DNA of 64,000 nucleotides from Roseburia hominis (GTDB lineage Bacteria; Bacillota; Clostridia; Lachnospirales; Lachnospiraceae), in NCBI GenBank assembly GCA_021771815.1, contig JAETOE010000006.1, forward strand, positions 46,196-110,195, in the 5' to 3' direction. A model generated the notes under the pieces. The model searched no databases and was not told the origin of the DNA. It was given only the letters and a program-made list of their open reading frames with translations. Positions 13,744 through 23,504 of the stretch are shown here, piece by piece. How positions within the stretch are numbered: position 1 is the stretch's first letter; each line of letters begins with the position of its first letter. The translations under genes were made by a program, and so were the position numbers.

Positions 13744-15201
13744 ATGAAAAATATATTCTGGCGTCTGGGAAGACGCGTGAAGAAATGGGATGACAGGCTG
13801 CTAATGTGGTCTGTCATCTTTTGCATTATCTGTTCGATGGCTGTGGCGATTTTGATTGTGGTGTGTCAGGATATTTCAGTTGATGTGTCAACAAGCCCGT
13901 TCGTGAGTAAATGTGCGACGGTCATATTATTTACCGCCATGCTGTCTACTGTGGTTATTATGGGCGTGCTAAAGCAAGGCAAATTTTATGAAAATCTCGA
14001 AAACAGACAGTTGCTTGCACGCATGATTATTGATAATGCATGGTATGAGACGGATTTGCGGTCAAATAATAAAGGCGATCAGGATATTACTTATATGCCG
14101 CGTCTCTATTATTGGCGTCGTCGCAGCATTACATATTTTCCGCGGATGTATTACCGGAAGAAAGACGGAAAAATTTATATCACGGTGAAAATTAGCATGG
14201 GTAGGTATCAGGAGCAGCTTTTGCATTTGGAATCGAAAGTTGAGACAGGGCTTGACTGTGAAATCATAGGGTCAGATTACAAGCACAAATGGCAGTATTA
14301 CACGTTTCTTTGCGAAGTGGAAAAGAGCCGCGTCAATATTAATCAGATGCAGGCGGAAAACGGCGGAATCCAGTTTATGCGTCATATCCTGTGGGATTAT
14401 AACTCACATCCTCATGCGCTGATCGTTGGCGAAACCGGAAGCGGAAAAACGTATCTTATGTTAAGCATCGTCGAAATCCTGCTAGATATAAAAGCGAAGG
14501 TTTTTATCATAGACGCGAAGAATGCGAGTCTTGCAGGACTTGAGACAGTGTTGCCGGATGTGTATTACCGGAAGGAGGACATAAAAGAATGCGTGTACCG
14601 TTTTTGCAGTGCCATGATGGACAGGATGGATGAAATGCGGAAAAGTCCGAATTATACACCTGCGACGGATTACCGGGATTTTAACATGACGCCGAATTTT
14701 TTCATTTTTGATGAATATGTCGCTTATATGGTGATGCTCCCCAAAAAAGAATGGGAGGAGGTCATGGATGTATTAAAACAGATCGTATTGCTCGGCAGAC
14801 AAGCGGGATTTTTTATCATACTTTCCTGTCAGCGACCGGATGCAAAGTATATGCCGGACGGCATCCGTGACCAGTTCGGGCTGCGTGTCGCGCTCGGTAT
14901 GATGGAGGGCAGCGGCTATACGATGATGTTCGGCAGTACAGAAAAAGAGTTTGTTTCAAAGGACATAAAGGGGCGCGGATATGTCAAACTCTGGAATGGC
15001 GTTATCACAGAGTTTTACGCGCCTTTTGTACCGCCTGAACATGATTTTATTACAAGCATCAGAGATAAAGGCAGGTATATTCCGGGTGGAGCGGCAGGAT
15101 TGCCGTATACGTTTCCGCGTGATAAGGGCGATAGCGGTAACAGTGATGGTAGCGGTAACAGTGAAAAACGTGAACCTGTCGCTGTACGTGAAACAGAATG
15201 A
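13744..15201 (+). CDS. FtsK/SpoIIIE-like conjugative coupling ATPase (TcpA/ConQ/Orf21 type)
   Basis: 485 residues. Two N-terminal membrane helices (about 20-45 and 58-78), then the motor: Walker A GETGSGKTY near residue 230 and a Walker B-like FFIFDEY near 318. RQAGFFIILSCQRPD matches the conserved FtsK-type motif. It pumps single-stranded element DNA, bound by the relaxase, into the mating channel. Placement directly upstream of relaxase and oriT equals Tn916 orf21. The C-terminal tail is Ser/Asn/Gly/Asp rich. Confidence 0.9.
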   Translation: MKNIFWRLGRRVKKWDDRLLMWSVIFCIICSMAVAILIVVCQDISVDVSTSPFVSKCATVILFTAMLSTVVIMGVLKQGKFYENLENRQLLARMIIDNAWYETDLRSNNKGDQDITYMPRLYYWRRRSITYFPRMYYRKKDGKIYITVKISMGRYQEQLLHLESKVETGLDCEIIGSDYKHKWQYYTFLCEVEKSRVNINQMQAENGGIQFMRHILWDYNSHPHALIVGETGSGKTYLMLSIVEILLDIKAKVFIIDAKNASLAGLETVLPDVYYRKEDIKECVYRFCSAMMDRMDEMRKSPNYTPATDYRDFNMTPNFFIFDEYVAYMVMLPKKEWEEVMDVLKQIVLLGRQAGFFIILSCQRPDAKYMPDGIRDQFGLRVALGMMEGSGYTMMFGSTEKEFVSKDIKGRGYVKLWNGVITEFYAPFVPPEHDFITSIRDKGRYIPGGAAGLPYTFPRDKGDSGNSDGSGNSEKREPVAVRETE

Positions 15202-15331
15202 ACGTTTTATCACAGGCATTGGGTGAAAAATGGCGGGAGCTTTTATTCATGGCATGTATGATTGGATTTAAACGCATATCGTCGGAAGGGTGGGTATGTG
15301 GGCAACTGGCTTCTTATGGAGACGGAAAAAC

Positions 15332-15432
15332 GGGTTGGTAAGGGGTTGGTAAAGGGTTGGCAGTCTGTGGGAAAGACGTATTTCCTTTTCCACGGGCTGT
15401 CAATGCTTTATCAATGCCTTATCAATGCGGGT
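15332..15432 (+). other. Candidate oriT: two sets of three 11-bp iterons flanking a hairpin
   Basis: GGGTTGGTAAG-type repeats start at 15332, 15343 and 15354 (11-bp period); TCAATGC repeats start at 15400, 15411 and 15422 (again 11 bp). Between them GTGGGAAA (15367-15374) pairs with TTTTCCAC (15386-15393). The region lies between coupling ATPase and relaxase, where Tn916 and ICEBs1 carry oriT. The nick base cannot be assigned. The rest of the 299-bp spacer shows nothing clear. Confidence 0.6.
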
Positions 15433-15500
15433 TTCCGGCGGAATAGTCAGTTGTCCATATATCCACGCTTAAAAGGAGAAAAGGAAGGAATGGAAGAGAG

Positions 15501-16796
15501 TTGCAGACAGAAGAAACATTGGCACAGACAGCGGAAACGAAGAGACAGACAGCAGAGGAGCAGGGAAATAATATTAGGGAGAGAAGAAAAAGGGATGGTA
15601 TCACGCAGGAACGGTTTGCGGAACTGCTTGGCGTATCGCGGGAATATGTAAATAAGATAGAAACGGGTAGAAAAGCACCGTCCCTGCAGCTGTTGGAAAA
15701 GATTAACTATTTCCTTAATTTATATGACCCAGCGAATAAACTTGAAATCTTGTTTGACTATGTGCGGATTCGATTTCCGACACTGGATGCGAAGCATATT
15801 ATTGAAGAGGTGCTTGGCATCCGCATGAAATACACTATACGTGAAGGTCATGCGTTTTATGGTTATAGCGGACAGTACATTATGGGTGACATTGTTGTCA
15901 TGACATCGGATGATGAGCGAAAAGGCTGTCTTTTAGAATTAAAGGGTAAGGGGTGTCGGGAATTTGAGATATTTTTAAACGCCCAGGGGCGTACATGGTT
16001 TGATTTTTTTCGCACGGTGGAGGAAGAAAAGGGTGTCTTAAAGCGGATTGATCTTGCCATCAATGACAAAGCAGGATGGCTTGATATTCCGTTGTTAGCA
16101 GAGAAATGCCGGAGAGAAGAATACACAACGGTGTTTAAGAACTATCGGAATTATCAGAGCGGTGAACTGATTCGGTCGCATGAAGAGGATATTGACCTTA
16201 TGGGAAATACTCTTTATCTTGGGTCGCTTAAAAGCGAAATCTATTTTTGTATTTATGAAAAGGATTACGAGCAGTACATAAAAAGCGGAAAGCCGATCGA
16301 AGAAGCCGAAGTAAAGAACCGTTTTGAAATCCGGCTCAAGGGTGATCGCGCGAAACACGCGATGGCTGACTTGCTTACGCATGAGGACGCTGGAAAAACG
16401 GCGTTCGGAATCATTAATCGTTATGTGTGTTTTTTAAAGCCGGATGCGAAGACTGACCGGAGAGAATGGGAAATGGATGCGGCATGGAAACGTTTTATCG
16501 GGGAGGAGGATAGGCAGATACGGTTGACAGACAAACCGGAGCCGTATACTTTGGAGCGAACTCTCAACTGGATTGTGCGGCAAGTCGCACCGTCTTTTAA
16601 GATGCTGACGCTGTTATCAGAGATAAGAGGGGAAGACGATCTCTTGAAAAAGCTTATTGACGATGCCAAACTAAGCCCGCAGCATAGAAAGATTCTTGCA
16701 CAGCAACAGGCAGCAATCAAGGACATGCTTGGCGGTGCATATGCGGATTTTGATGTAGAAACCGGGGAGATTTTAGAGGAAACCGAAACAGAGTAA
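15501..16796 (+). CDS. MobT-type relaxase / replication initiator (Orf20/NicK-like) with N-terminal HTH
   Basis: 431 residues from TTG 15501; no in-frame ATG precedes the HTH. Residues about 24-78 are an XRE helix-turn-helix (ITQERFAELLGVSREYVNKI). The remainder is a Rep_trans-like domain (GCLLELKGKGCREFE, RIDLAINDK, LYLGSLKSEIYFCIYEKD, NRFEIRLKGDRA) as in Tn916 Orf20. These enzymes nick oriT, stay bound to the 5' end and also start rolling-circle replication of the excised element. The start lies about 70 bp after the iteron region. Confidence 0.9.
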   Translation: MQTEETLAQTAETKRQTAEEQGNNIRERRKRDGITQERFAELLGVSREYVNKIETGRKAPSLQLLEKINYFLNLYDPANKLEILFDYVRIRFPTLDAKHIIEEVLGIRMKYTIREGHAFYGYSGQYIMGDIVVMTSDDERKGCLLELKGKGCREFEIFLNAQGRTWFDFFRTVEEEKGVLKRIDLAINDKAGWLDIPLLAEKCRREEYTTVFKNYRNYQSGELIRSHEEDIDLMGNTLYLGSLKSEIYFCIYEKDYEQYIKSGKPIEEAEVKNRFEIRLKGDRAKHAMADLLTHEDAGKTAFGIINRYVCFLKPDAKTDRREWEMDAAWKRFIGEEDRQIRLTDKPEPYTLERTLNWIVRQVAPSFKMLTLLSEIRGEDDLLKKLIDDAKLSPQHRKILAQQQAAIKDMLGGAYADFDVETGEILEETETE

Positions 16797-16819
16797 AAAG
16801 TTATTAGACTGTATAAAAG

Positions 16820-16843
16820 TTCTGTTGCGACGTCGCAACAGAA
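16820..16843. repeat. Palindrome copy 3, perfect 24-bp inverted repeat, non-coding
   Basis: The core GTTGCGACGTCGCAAC is extended by TTCT/AGAA to a perfect 24-bp palindrome in the short gap between relaxase and TcpD genes, 27 bp before the TcpD start. It could fold as a 10-bp stem with an ACGT loop. No U-tract follows, so it is not a terminator. Confidence 0.85.
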
Positions 16844-16870
16844 AAGTGCGGTTGGAAAGAGAGGAAGAAA

Positions 16871-17167
16871 ATGGTAAATATTGGACAAAATTTTATGAAT
16901 TGGGTCGTTGAGAATGCAGGACCGATTGCAATGGGTGTATTAATTATTGCGGGGCTTTATTGTCTGGCAAAGCGCAAATTTTTGGAATTGGCGGGGCTTA
17001 TTGCCGGGGCAATCGTAGCTTTTTTATTGATCTACAATCCGATAGGTGTTAAGGATGCTTTGGTTGATCTGGGAAACCGGATGATTGGAAGCGGAGGAAC
17101 GGCAGGGTTATGGCTGTTTCAATTGCATCTCGCGGATATAGGGAGTATGTCTCCGTTCCTATGGTGA
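16871..17167 (+). CDS. TcpD family membrane protein
   Basis: 98 residues; GGAAAGAGAGGAAGAAA precedes ATG 16871. The N-terminus (NFMNWVVENAGPIAMGVLI) and KRKFLELAGLIAGAIVAFLL match the small TcpD membrane proteins of Tcp-type conjugation modules, with two membrane helices (about 15-33 and 38-58). The C-terminal 20 residues (GTAGLWLFQLHLADIGSMSP) extend beyond the usual length. Role: inner-membrane part of the mating channel, exact function unknown. Confidence 0.75.
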   Translation: MVNIGQNFMNWVVENAGPIAMGVLIIAGLYCLAKRKFLELAGLIAGAIVAFLLIYNPIGVKDALVDLGNRMIGSGGTAGLWLFQLHLADIGSMSPFLW

Positions 17168-17183
17168 CGGGGCTATGTATCAG

Positions 17184-17219
17184 AAGCGGTGAAATGTTAT
17201 AACGTTTCGCCGCTTTTAA
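17184..17219 (+). terminator. Hairpin with T-run, attenuator within the transfer operon
   Basis: AAGCGGTGAAATG (17184-17196) pairs with CGTTTCGCCGCTT (17203-17215), two G-U pairs included, followed by TTTT. It lies between TcpD and TcpE genes and may partly terminate, setting the ratio of upstream to downstream products. Confidence 0.6.
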
Positions 17220-17285
17220 AAGTTGTATTTGTTTGAAGAAAATCCGGCACGCGGATTTTGTGAAAGGGAAGGAGGAAGATAGAAG

Positions 17286-17678
17286 ATGGGGCGATTAAAA
17301 AGTTATACAAATATCTGGAAGGTCGAGAAGGTGCTTTATGGTCTTAATGATGTTAAGCTGCCGTTTGCGCTGACATTCTCGCAGCTTGGCTGGCTGGTCG
17401 GAACGGAGCTTCTGGTGATTTTCATATTAAGGAAAATCCCGCCGTTGTGCTATTCCGATAATTTTTTATTCAAGTATGTGGTGATTCCGGTCGGGGTTAT
17501 GTGGTTCATGAGTAAGAAGACATTTGACGGGAAAAAACCGTACAGTTTTATAAAATCTGTTGCAGCATACATTTGCAGACCAAAGCTTACTTATGCGGGG
17601 AAAAAGGTAATTTACGGGAAGCATAAATTTGATGAAGAAATAACGATTGTGAGGTGTGAGAGAGTATGCCAGAAATAA
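17286..17678 (+). CDS. TcpE family membrane protein (Orf17/ConD-like)
   Basis: 130 residues; GGAGGAAGATAGAAG precedes ATG 17286. The motifs NIWKVEKVLYGLNDVKLPFALTF and KKTFDGKKPYSFIKS match TcpE. Two hydrophobic segments (about 35-55 and 65-82) anchor it in the membrane beside the VirB4 ATPase. Its 3' end overlaps the VirB4 start by 13 bp, indicating coupling, as for Tn916 orf17-orf16. Confidence 0.88.
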   Translation: MGRLKSYTNIWKVEKVLYGLNDVKLPFALTFSQLGWLVGTELLVIFILRKIPPLCYSDNFLFKYVVIPVGVMWFMSKKTFDGKKPYSFIKSVAAYICRPKLTYAGKKVIYGKHKFDEEITIVRCERVCQK

Positions 17679-20170
17679 GGGAATTTCCTATTAAGTATAT
17701 AGAGGATAATCTGGTTGTGAATCGGGACGGCGATTGCTTTGCATATTATGAACTGATTCCGTACAATTATTCGTTTTTAAGCCCGGGACAGAAAGAAGCA
17801 ATCCGGCAGGAATTTTGTCAGATGGTGGAAGGGCAGCGAAGCGGCATCCTGCACGGATTGATGATCGCGACGGAAGCGGATATCAGAATGAAACAGGAAG
17901 AGTCAAAGAAACTGGTGAAGGGGCGTCTGAAAGAAGCTGCATATGAGGTGATCGACATGCAGACGGATGTTTTAGAAGCGCGGAATAAGGATGATAATGT
18001 AGGCGGCGGTCAGATTGACTACCGTTTTTTTCTTGGCTTTAAGCTCCTAGGAGGTCAGACAGAAGTAAGCTTTAAGAAGATAAAGGATGATATTAAGATG
18101 ACAGTATCTAACTTCATCCGGGATGTCAATCACCGTCTTGCGGGAGATTTTAACAGTATCAGCAATACGGAAATGGCACGTTATAGCCGTCTGGAAAAGT
18201 CGCTCCGCGATAAAATCTCGCGCCGTTTCAAGTTCCGCAGACTGGAAGAAAAGGACTTTGGCTATTTGATCGAGCATCTCTACGGGCAGTCGATTGTACC
18301 TTATTATAATTATGAATATTGTCTGCCAAAGGAAAAGCTTTTAGGGGAAACACTCGTAAAAAGATATGATTTGCTAAAACTCACCAGATGTCTGATGGAA
18401 GAGCATCAGAGGTATGTCAGTCTGATACGTGAAAAGGAAACAAATTACGCGGCATATCTGACGATTGATACGCTGATCGGAGAATTGGAGTTTCCCTCTT
18501 CGGAGCTTTTTTATTATCAGCAGGAACGGTTTAATTTTCCGGTGGATATCAGTATGCATGTGGAAATCATTGATAACAGAAAAGCACTTGGAATTGTGAG
18601 GAATAAGAAAAAGGAACTGGAAGACCAGGACAATCATGCATACCAGAATGATACAGACACGGAGGATGCAGTTGTGAACGCTATCCGTGATACGGAGGAA
18701 TTGGAGAGCGAACTGTCGGCGACGAAAGGTGCAATGTATAAATTAAGCTATGTGATTCGTGTGACGGCAAAGAGCGTAGAACAGTTGGAAAGCCGTGTCG
18801 ATGAAATAAGGGACTTTTACAGTGACAGTAACATTCGTCTTGTACGTCCGTTCGGCGATATGTTAGGGCTGTCGTGGGAATTCCTTCCGGCAAGCAAGCG
18901 TTATCTGAATGATTATGTTCAGTATGTGACTGCTGATTTTCTCGGAGGGCTTGGGTTTGGTGCGTCACAGATGCTTGGGGATGAATGTGGAATCTATATC
19001 GGATGGAACAAGGACACGAAGAAATATGTGTATATCTATCCAGCATTGGCGGCACAAGGCGTGAAAGGAACGGTCACAAACGCGCTTGCCGTGGCTGTAC
19101 TGGGATCGCTTGGCGGTGGAAAATCTGTATTTGGGGACCTGACGACGTATTATGTTTCCTTATTTGGCGGCAGGGTGTTGATTATTGACCCTAAGTCGGA
19201 GCGTGGACACTGGAAGGAGGGTCTGCCGGAATTTGGAAAAGAAATGAATATCGTCAATCTTACGAGTAAGGAAAAAAACCGCGGATTATTAGACCCGTTT
19301 GTTATTATGACAAACGTGAAGGATGCGGAGAGCCTTGCAATGGATATCTTAACATATCTGACGGGCATCACGATCAATGACGGTGATAAGTTCCCGGAAT
19401 TAAGGGAAGCGGTGCGGCGTGTGGCAGAACGTGAAAAAAAAGGAATGGTTTATGTGGTTGAAGAACTGCACAATGCAGGAAATCCTGTCGCGGAGAATCT
19501 TGCAAGGCATATCGAGGGATTCTGTGACTATGATTTTGCGCAGCTTTTGTTTTCAGATGGCAGCGTGAAGGAAACAATCTGTCTTGATAAGCAGATGAAT
19601 ATCATCCAGGTACAGGATTTAGTTCTTCCGGGAAAGGAAACGCCGCCGTCGGAATATTCAAGTACGGAGCGATTATCTGTGGCGATGCTTATTGCAATCA
19701 GCAGCTTTGCCCTCAATTTTATTTATTCCGATCGCAGTATATTTAAAGACGTAGTGGTTGATGAGGCGTGGAGCATGTTAGGTGTGGCGCAAGGCAAAGC
19801 ACTTGTTGGAAAAATGATCCGTGCAGGGCGTTCCATGAACGCAGGAACGCACATTATAACGCAGAACTCCGAAGATGTCGGGGATGAAAAGATGAAGAAC
19901 AATATCGGCGCGAAATTTGCGTTCCGGTCAACGGATATTGTGGAGATTAAAAAGACGTTGACATTTTTCGGGCTTGATCCCGAGGACAAGGATAATCAGA
20001 GGACATTGCGGGAACTTGAAAATGGCGAGTGTTTATATCAGGATATCTGGGGGCGTACCGGAGCGCTTTGTGTGGACGTCATGTTTAAGGATTTGCTTAA
20101 GGTATTTGATACGAGACCACCGCAGGAATCAGAGGAAGGGGTGACGCCGGATGAAGAAACGGAAAATTAG
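17666..20170 (+). CDS. VirB4-like conjugation ATPase (Orf16/ConE/TcpF-module)
   Basis: 834 residues. N-terminal platform domain (PIKYIEDNLVVNRDGDCFAYYEL), then a P-loop motor with Walker A GSLGGGKSVFG near residue 482 and Walker B VVVDEAWSML near 697; TQNSEDVGDEKMKNNIGAKF is the conserved TrwB/VirB4 Q-motif region. It energises the type IV mating channel at the membrane. Length and motifs agree with Tn916 Orf16. It overlaps both neighbours by 13-20 bp. Confidence 0.92.
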   Translation: MPEIREFPIKYIEDNLVVNRDGDCFAYYELIPYNYSFLSPGQKEAIRQEFCQMVEGQRSGILHGLMIATEADIRMKQEESKKLVKGRLKEAAYEVIDMQTDVLEARNKDDNVGGGQIDYRFFLGFKLLGGQTEVSFKKIKDDIKMTVSNFIRDVNHRLAGDFNSISNTEMARYSRLEKSLRDKISRRFKFRRLEEKDFGYLIEHLYGQSIVPYYNYEYCLPKEKLLGETLVKRYDLLKLTRCLMEEHQRYVSLIREKETNYAAYLTIDTLIGELEFPSSELFYYQQERFNFPVDISMHVEIIDNRKALGIVRNKKKELEDQDNHAYQNDTDTEDAVVNAIRDTEELESELSATKGAMYKLSYVIRVTAKSVEQLESRVDEIRDFYSDSNIRLVRPFGDMLGLSWEFLPASKRYLNDYVQYVTADFLGGLGFGASQMLGDECGIYIGWNKDTKKYVYIYPALAAQGVKGTVTNALAVAVLGSLGGGKSVFGDLTTYYVSLFGGRVLIIDPKSERGHWKEGLPEFGKEMNIVNLTSKEKNRGLLDPFVIMTNVKDAESLAMDILTYLTGITINDGDKFPELREAVRRVAEREKKGMVYVVEELHNAGNPVAENLARHIEGFCDYDFAQLLFSDGSVKETICLDKQMNIIQVQDLVLPGKETPPSEYSSTERLSVAMLIAISSFALNFIYSDRSIFKDVVVDEAWSMLGVAQGKALVGKMIRAGRSMNAGTHIITQNSEDVGDEKMKNNIGAKFAFRSTDIVEIKKTLTFFGLDPEDKDNQRTLRELENGECLYQDIWGRTGALCVDVMFKDLLKVFDTRPPQESEEGVTPDEETEN

Positions 20171-22445
20171 GGCTGCCTGCGTGGTGGTGTTTGCCTTTAT
20201 TCTGGTATTGACAATACTTGTTCCGGAAAATGTGCAGGCGTCGGGGTTGGTGAATTTTGAACAGAATGGAGGAAATCAGTATTCTTCCTATGCGTTGGAA
20301 AATTACGACCTTGATTTTTTTGTTGATATGTCATGGACGTGGCTTCCGTGGAACTGGACAGATGGCATTTATCGCGGTGTTATGCATGGCTTATATTCAT
20401 TGACAAACGTTATATGGGGACTTAGCCGATGGATAAGCTATGGTACAGGTGAGATTGTAACGGAAGCTTACCGATTTGATATCGTAAATGAACTGGCGGA
20501 CTCCATTGGCGCTAATATGCAGAGGCTTGCAGGCGTCAGCCCGTCCGGGTTTTCTGCGGAGGGTTTTTATTCTGGTTTCCTTATGCTGATAATCGTTACG
20601 CTCGGTGTTTATGTGGCATATGTCGGATTGTATAAAAGAGAAATGAGTAAGGCACTTAGCGCGGTTGTCAGCACGGTTGTAATTTTTATTTTTGGTGCGG
20701 CTTTTATCGCGTATGCGCCGGAAATGGTAAGAAATCTCAATGAGTTTTCAACGGATGTCAGTACCGGAGCGTTACAGATAGGAACGGAGCTTGTAATACC
20801 GGGGGCAGAAACCGGAGAGGGGGATAGCGTCGATAGGATTCGCGATCAGTTATTTAATGTACAGATTTATCAGCCGTGGTTGATTTTGCAGTTTGGTACA
20901 ACGGACATTGACACAATCGGGGTAGAACGTGTCAACAACCTTCTTTCGGTAAGCCCGGACACAGACTACGGGCAGGCAAGGGAAGCGGTAGCAAAGACAG
21001 AAATTGAGACATACGGAAATATGCGTCTTAGTATAACGAAGGTCGGAGCGCGGTTTGCCGAAGTGCTATTTATCTTTTTTATCAACTTGTTAATAAGTAT
21101 TTTTGTAATTCTGCTGTGCGGCATGATGATTATTACGCAGCTTCTTTTCATTGTATATGTCATGTTTCTTGCAGTAGCCTTTGTGCTTGCTATGTTTCCA
21201 ACGTTTGGCGGAATGCTAAAAAAAGCACTGTTAAAGGTGTTCAATATTATCATGCTGCGTGCCGGATATGTGCTCCTTATCACGATAACGTTCATGATCT
21301 CATCCATGATATACGGTGTTGCAGATAATCATTCCTTTGTAACGATTGGATTCTTGCAGATCATAGTATACGTGGCAGTATTCTTAAATAAGAATGAAAT
21401 CCTTGAGTTTATGTCGTTGAAATCTGACAGGGGCGTGACGATGCTTGGCGGCGCGGGCGCAGCATTAGCTTACTCGAGGATGCGTCGTATGGGAATGCGG
21501 CATGAACATAGAGTGGAAAGAAAGCGCAGAAGAAGAGAAAACAAATGGAACGAGCGGATAGATGATTTAAAAGATAGGGCATGGGATGGAATAGTAGAAA
21601 ATCATGAACAGAAAAAAAGCAGGAAAGCGTCTGCATATATGCGGGAAATGGCAGCACAGAGGTCGTGGAAGACGGCGCAGATGCGGCAGAACCTTGATTA
21701 TTCGGCGGCAGATAGAACACCGAATGTGCAAAGCGCGGATTTTTACGAGAAGCGTTCGCAGAAAGACGCGTCTTCCGGTCAGATTTATGACAAATATCTG
21801 AACCGTATGCATGGGCGCGATCTTGGCAGAGCGGACAAGCCACATCATGAAGCTGCTTACCGTGCGGCAGACCAGACGCCGAATGTAATAGCATCGGAAT
21901 TTAAAAATCCGGCAAAGGAAGAGTCAGCAAAGAAATACCGTCGTCCTGAACTGTGGGAAAGCCGCATGAAGAGTAACGCAGTGCGTGAGCAGTATCAGGG
22001 GAATGTATATAAACCCAGGGAGACAGGTATGCATCAGGGCGAAGCGGCAACGGAAAAGGGAGTGACGGCATCCGGCATGACAAAGAAATATCATGTGGCG
22101 AACCGGACAGACACGCCCAGATTGGAACGGGTAAACAGGGGCGATATGACGGAGCGAATTTCGGACAGAGGAAATTCATCTGCGAGAAGTTCAGATGTTG
22201 AAGGTACGCGCGTAAGGACTTTCGGCAGGGGAACATCGGGAGAAAACTATGAACTTGTAGATTCCGCAAGCGTAAGAAAACAGGAGGAAAACAATATGGG
22301 AACAAGAATCAAGGAAAGCAGGAATTATAAACGGACAAACAATAACTGGCGTACAACAGGTTCAGGGAATTTAAAACCGAGGGAGAACAACGGAAACAAT
22401 GCAAAACAGTGGAACAGGGAAAAAGGAAACAGGAGAGGGCAGTGA
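20151..22445 (+). CDS. Polytopic conjugation channel protein (Orf15/ConG, VirB6-like)
   Basis: 764 residues. Hydrophobic segments near 8-28, 138-160, 172-192, 300-335, 345-375 and 385-420 form the channel part. From about residue 440 the chain is hydrophilic, rich in Arg, Lys, Glu and Asn, and probably cytoplasmic. This domain order (export signal, TM bundle, long charged tail) is that of Tn916 Orf15 and ICEBs1 ConG. Its start overlaps the VirB4 end by 20 bp. An in-tail duplication is visible (AADRTPNVQSADF and AADQTPNVIASEF). Confidence 0.85.
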   Translation: MKKRKIRAACVVVFAFILVLTILVPENVQASGLVNFEQNGGNQYSSYALENYDLDFFVDMSWTWLPWNWTDGIYRGVMHGLYSLTNVIWGLSRWISYGTGEIVTEAYRFDIVNELADSIGANMQRLAGVSPSGFSAEGFYSGFLMLIIVTLGVYVAYVGLYKREMSKALSAVVSTVVIFIFGAAFIAYAPEMVRNLNEFSTDVSTGALQIGTELVIPGAETGEGDSVDRIRDQLFNVQIYQPWLILQFGTTDIDTIGVERVNNLLSVSPDTDYGQAREAVAKTEIETYGNMRLSITKVGARFAEVLFIFFINLLISIFVILLCGMMIITQLLFIVYVMFLAVAFVLAMFPTFGGMLKKALLKVFNIIMLRAGYVLLITITFMISSMIYGVADNHSFVTIGFLQIIVYVAVFLNKNEILEFMSLKSDRGVTMLGGAGAALAYSRMRRMGMRHEHRVERKRRRRENKWNERIDDLKDRAWDGIVENHEQKKSRKASAYMREMAAQRSWKTAQMRQNLDYSAADRTPNVQSADFYEKRSQKDASSGQIYDKYLNRMHGRDLGRADKPHHEAAYRAADQTPNVIASEFKNPAKEESAKKYRRPELWESRMKSNAVREQYQGNVYKPRETGMHQGEAATEKGVTASGMTKKYHVANRTDTPRLERVNRGDMTERISDRGNSSARSSDVEGTRVRTFGRGTSGENYELVDSASVRKQEENNMGTRIKESRNYKRTNNNWRTTGSGNLKPRENNGNNAKQWNREKGNRRGQ

Positions 22446-22451
22446 TAGGAT

Positions 22452-23480
22452 TTGAAGAAAATAAGAATCATAAGTCCTATGACACGTGTAAAAATTATTT
22501 TGGCGTGTGTAAATATGCTTCTTCCGATCTTTGGACTACTTATAGTTGCAGTGTTCCTTATATCACTTGGGTCGGGTAAAGATACGACGGTACAGTTTCA
22601 GAGCGGTGTTGGACTGTCGGTAGAGACACAGAGGTATGCATCAATTATTTATGAGAAGTCGGAAGAATACGGAATCCGTGAGTATGCCCGGTATCTGCTT
22701 GCAATCATGCAGGTGGAGTCGGGCGGACGCGGAACAGATGTTATGCAGTCGCTCGGCAACTCCGGTCTGCCGGAATATCAGAAAACGGCGGAGTTATCTA
22801 TTGAGACTGCCTGTGCGTATTTTGCCGGGCTTTTAGATCAGGCAAGAGCGGCGGGCGTCGATATGGAGACAGTCATACAGGCTTACAATTACGGCGGAGG
22901 ATATATTGACTACGTAGCAGAGCACGGAGGAGAACACCGCTACTCGTGGGCGAGTGATTTCGCGGCGAAGAAATCCGGTGGTACAAAGGTGGCTTATAAC
23001 AATGAGATCGCTGTCAGAACGAACGGAGGATGGCGGTATGCATATGGAAACATGTTTTATGTGTATCTGGTGAAGCAATATCTTGCGGTAGACCCACTTC
23101 CGTTGGATGTGTCGAATGCGATCATAAACGAAGCCGTGCAATATAAGGGCTATAAATATGTATGGGGCGGTGCAAGCCCGGGAACGTCCTTCGATTGCTC
23201 GGGGCTTACGCAGTGGTGCTATGGAACGGTCGGAATCAGTCTTCCGCATAATGCGCAGGCACAGTATGACATGATGCAGCACATCACACTGGATGAAGCA
23301 GAACCGGGCGACCTTGTATTTTTTACTGGAACGACGGACAGCGGAAGCTACATAACGCATGTCGGTATTTATTTAGGGGATAACCGGATGTTTCATGCGG
23401 GAAATCCGCTCGGATATGCAGATTTGACGACAAAATACTGGAAAAACCATTTCGTGTGTGCGGGACGTATTAACGGGTAA
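22452..23480 (+). CDS. Bifunctional peptidoglycan hydrolase, lysozyme-like plus NlpC/P60 (Orf14/CwlT-like)
   Basis: 342 residues from TTG 22452 (GTGATAGGA upstream). One N-terminal helix (about 14-37) anchors it. Residues about 55-200 are a lysozyme-like transglycosylase/muramidase domain (AIMQVESGGRGTDVMQS, with the catalytic Glu in QVES). Residues about 215-342 are NlpC/P60 with Cys in FDCSGLTQWC and His in YITHVGIYLG. Such proteins cut glycan and peptide to pass the mating channel through the wall. Equivalent to Tn916 orf14 in position. Confidence 0.92.
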   Translation: MKKIRIISPMTRVKIILACVNMLLPIFGLLIVAVFLISLGSGKDTTVQFQSGVGLSVETQRYASIIYEKSEEYGIREYARYLLAIMQVESGGRGTDVMQSLGNSGLPEYQKTAELSIETACAYFAGLLDQARAAGVDMETVIQAYNYGGGYIDYVAEHGGEHRYSWASDFAAKKSGGTKVAYNNEIAVRTNGGWRYAYGNMFYVYLVKQYLAVDPLPLDVSNAIINEAVQYKGYKYVWGGASPGTSFDCSGLTQWCYGTVGISLPHNAQAQYDMMQHITLDEAEPGDLVFFTGTTDSGSYITHVGIYLGDNRMFHAGNPLGYADLTTKYWKNHFVCAGRING

Positions 23481-23504
23481 ATTAGAGAAAGAGAGGTAAG
23501 AAAA

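Noticed and set aside
15262..15651. A 129-codon + strand ORF between coupling ATPase and relaxase genes
   Set aside because: It overlaps the relaxase start in another frame, runs through the iteron region and gives a very basic product without recognisable pattern.
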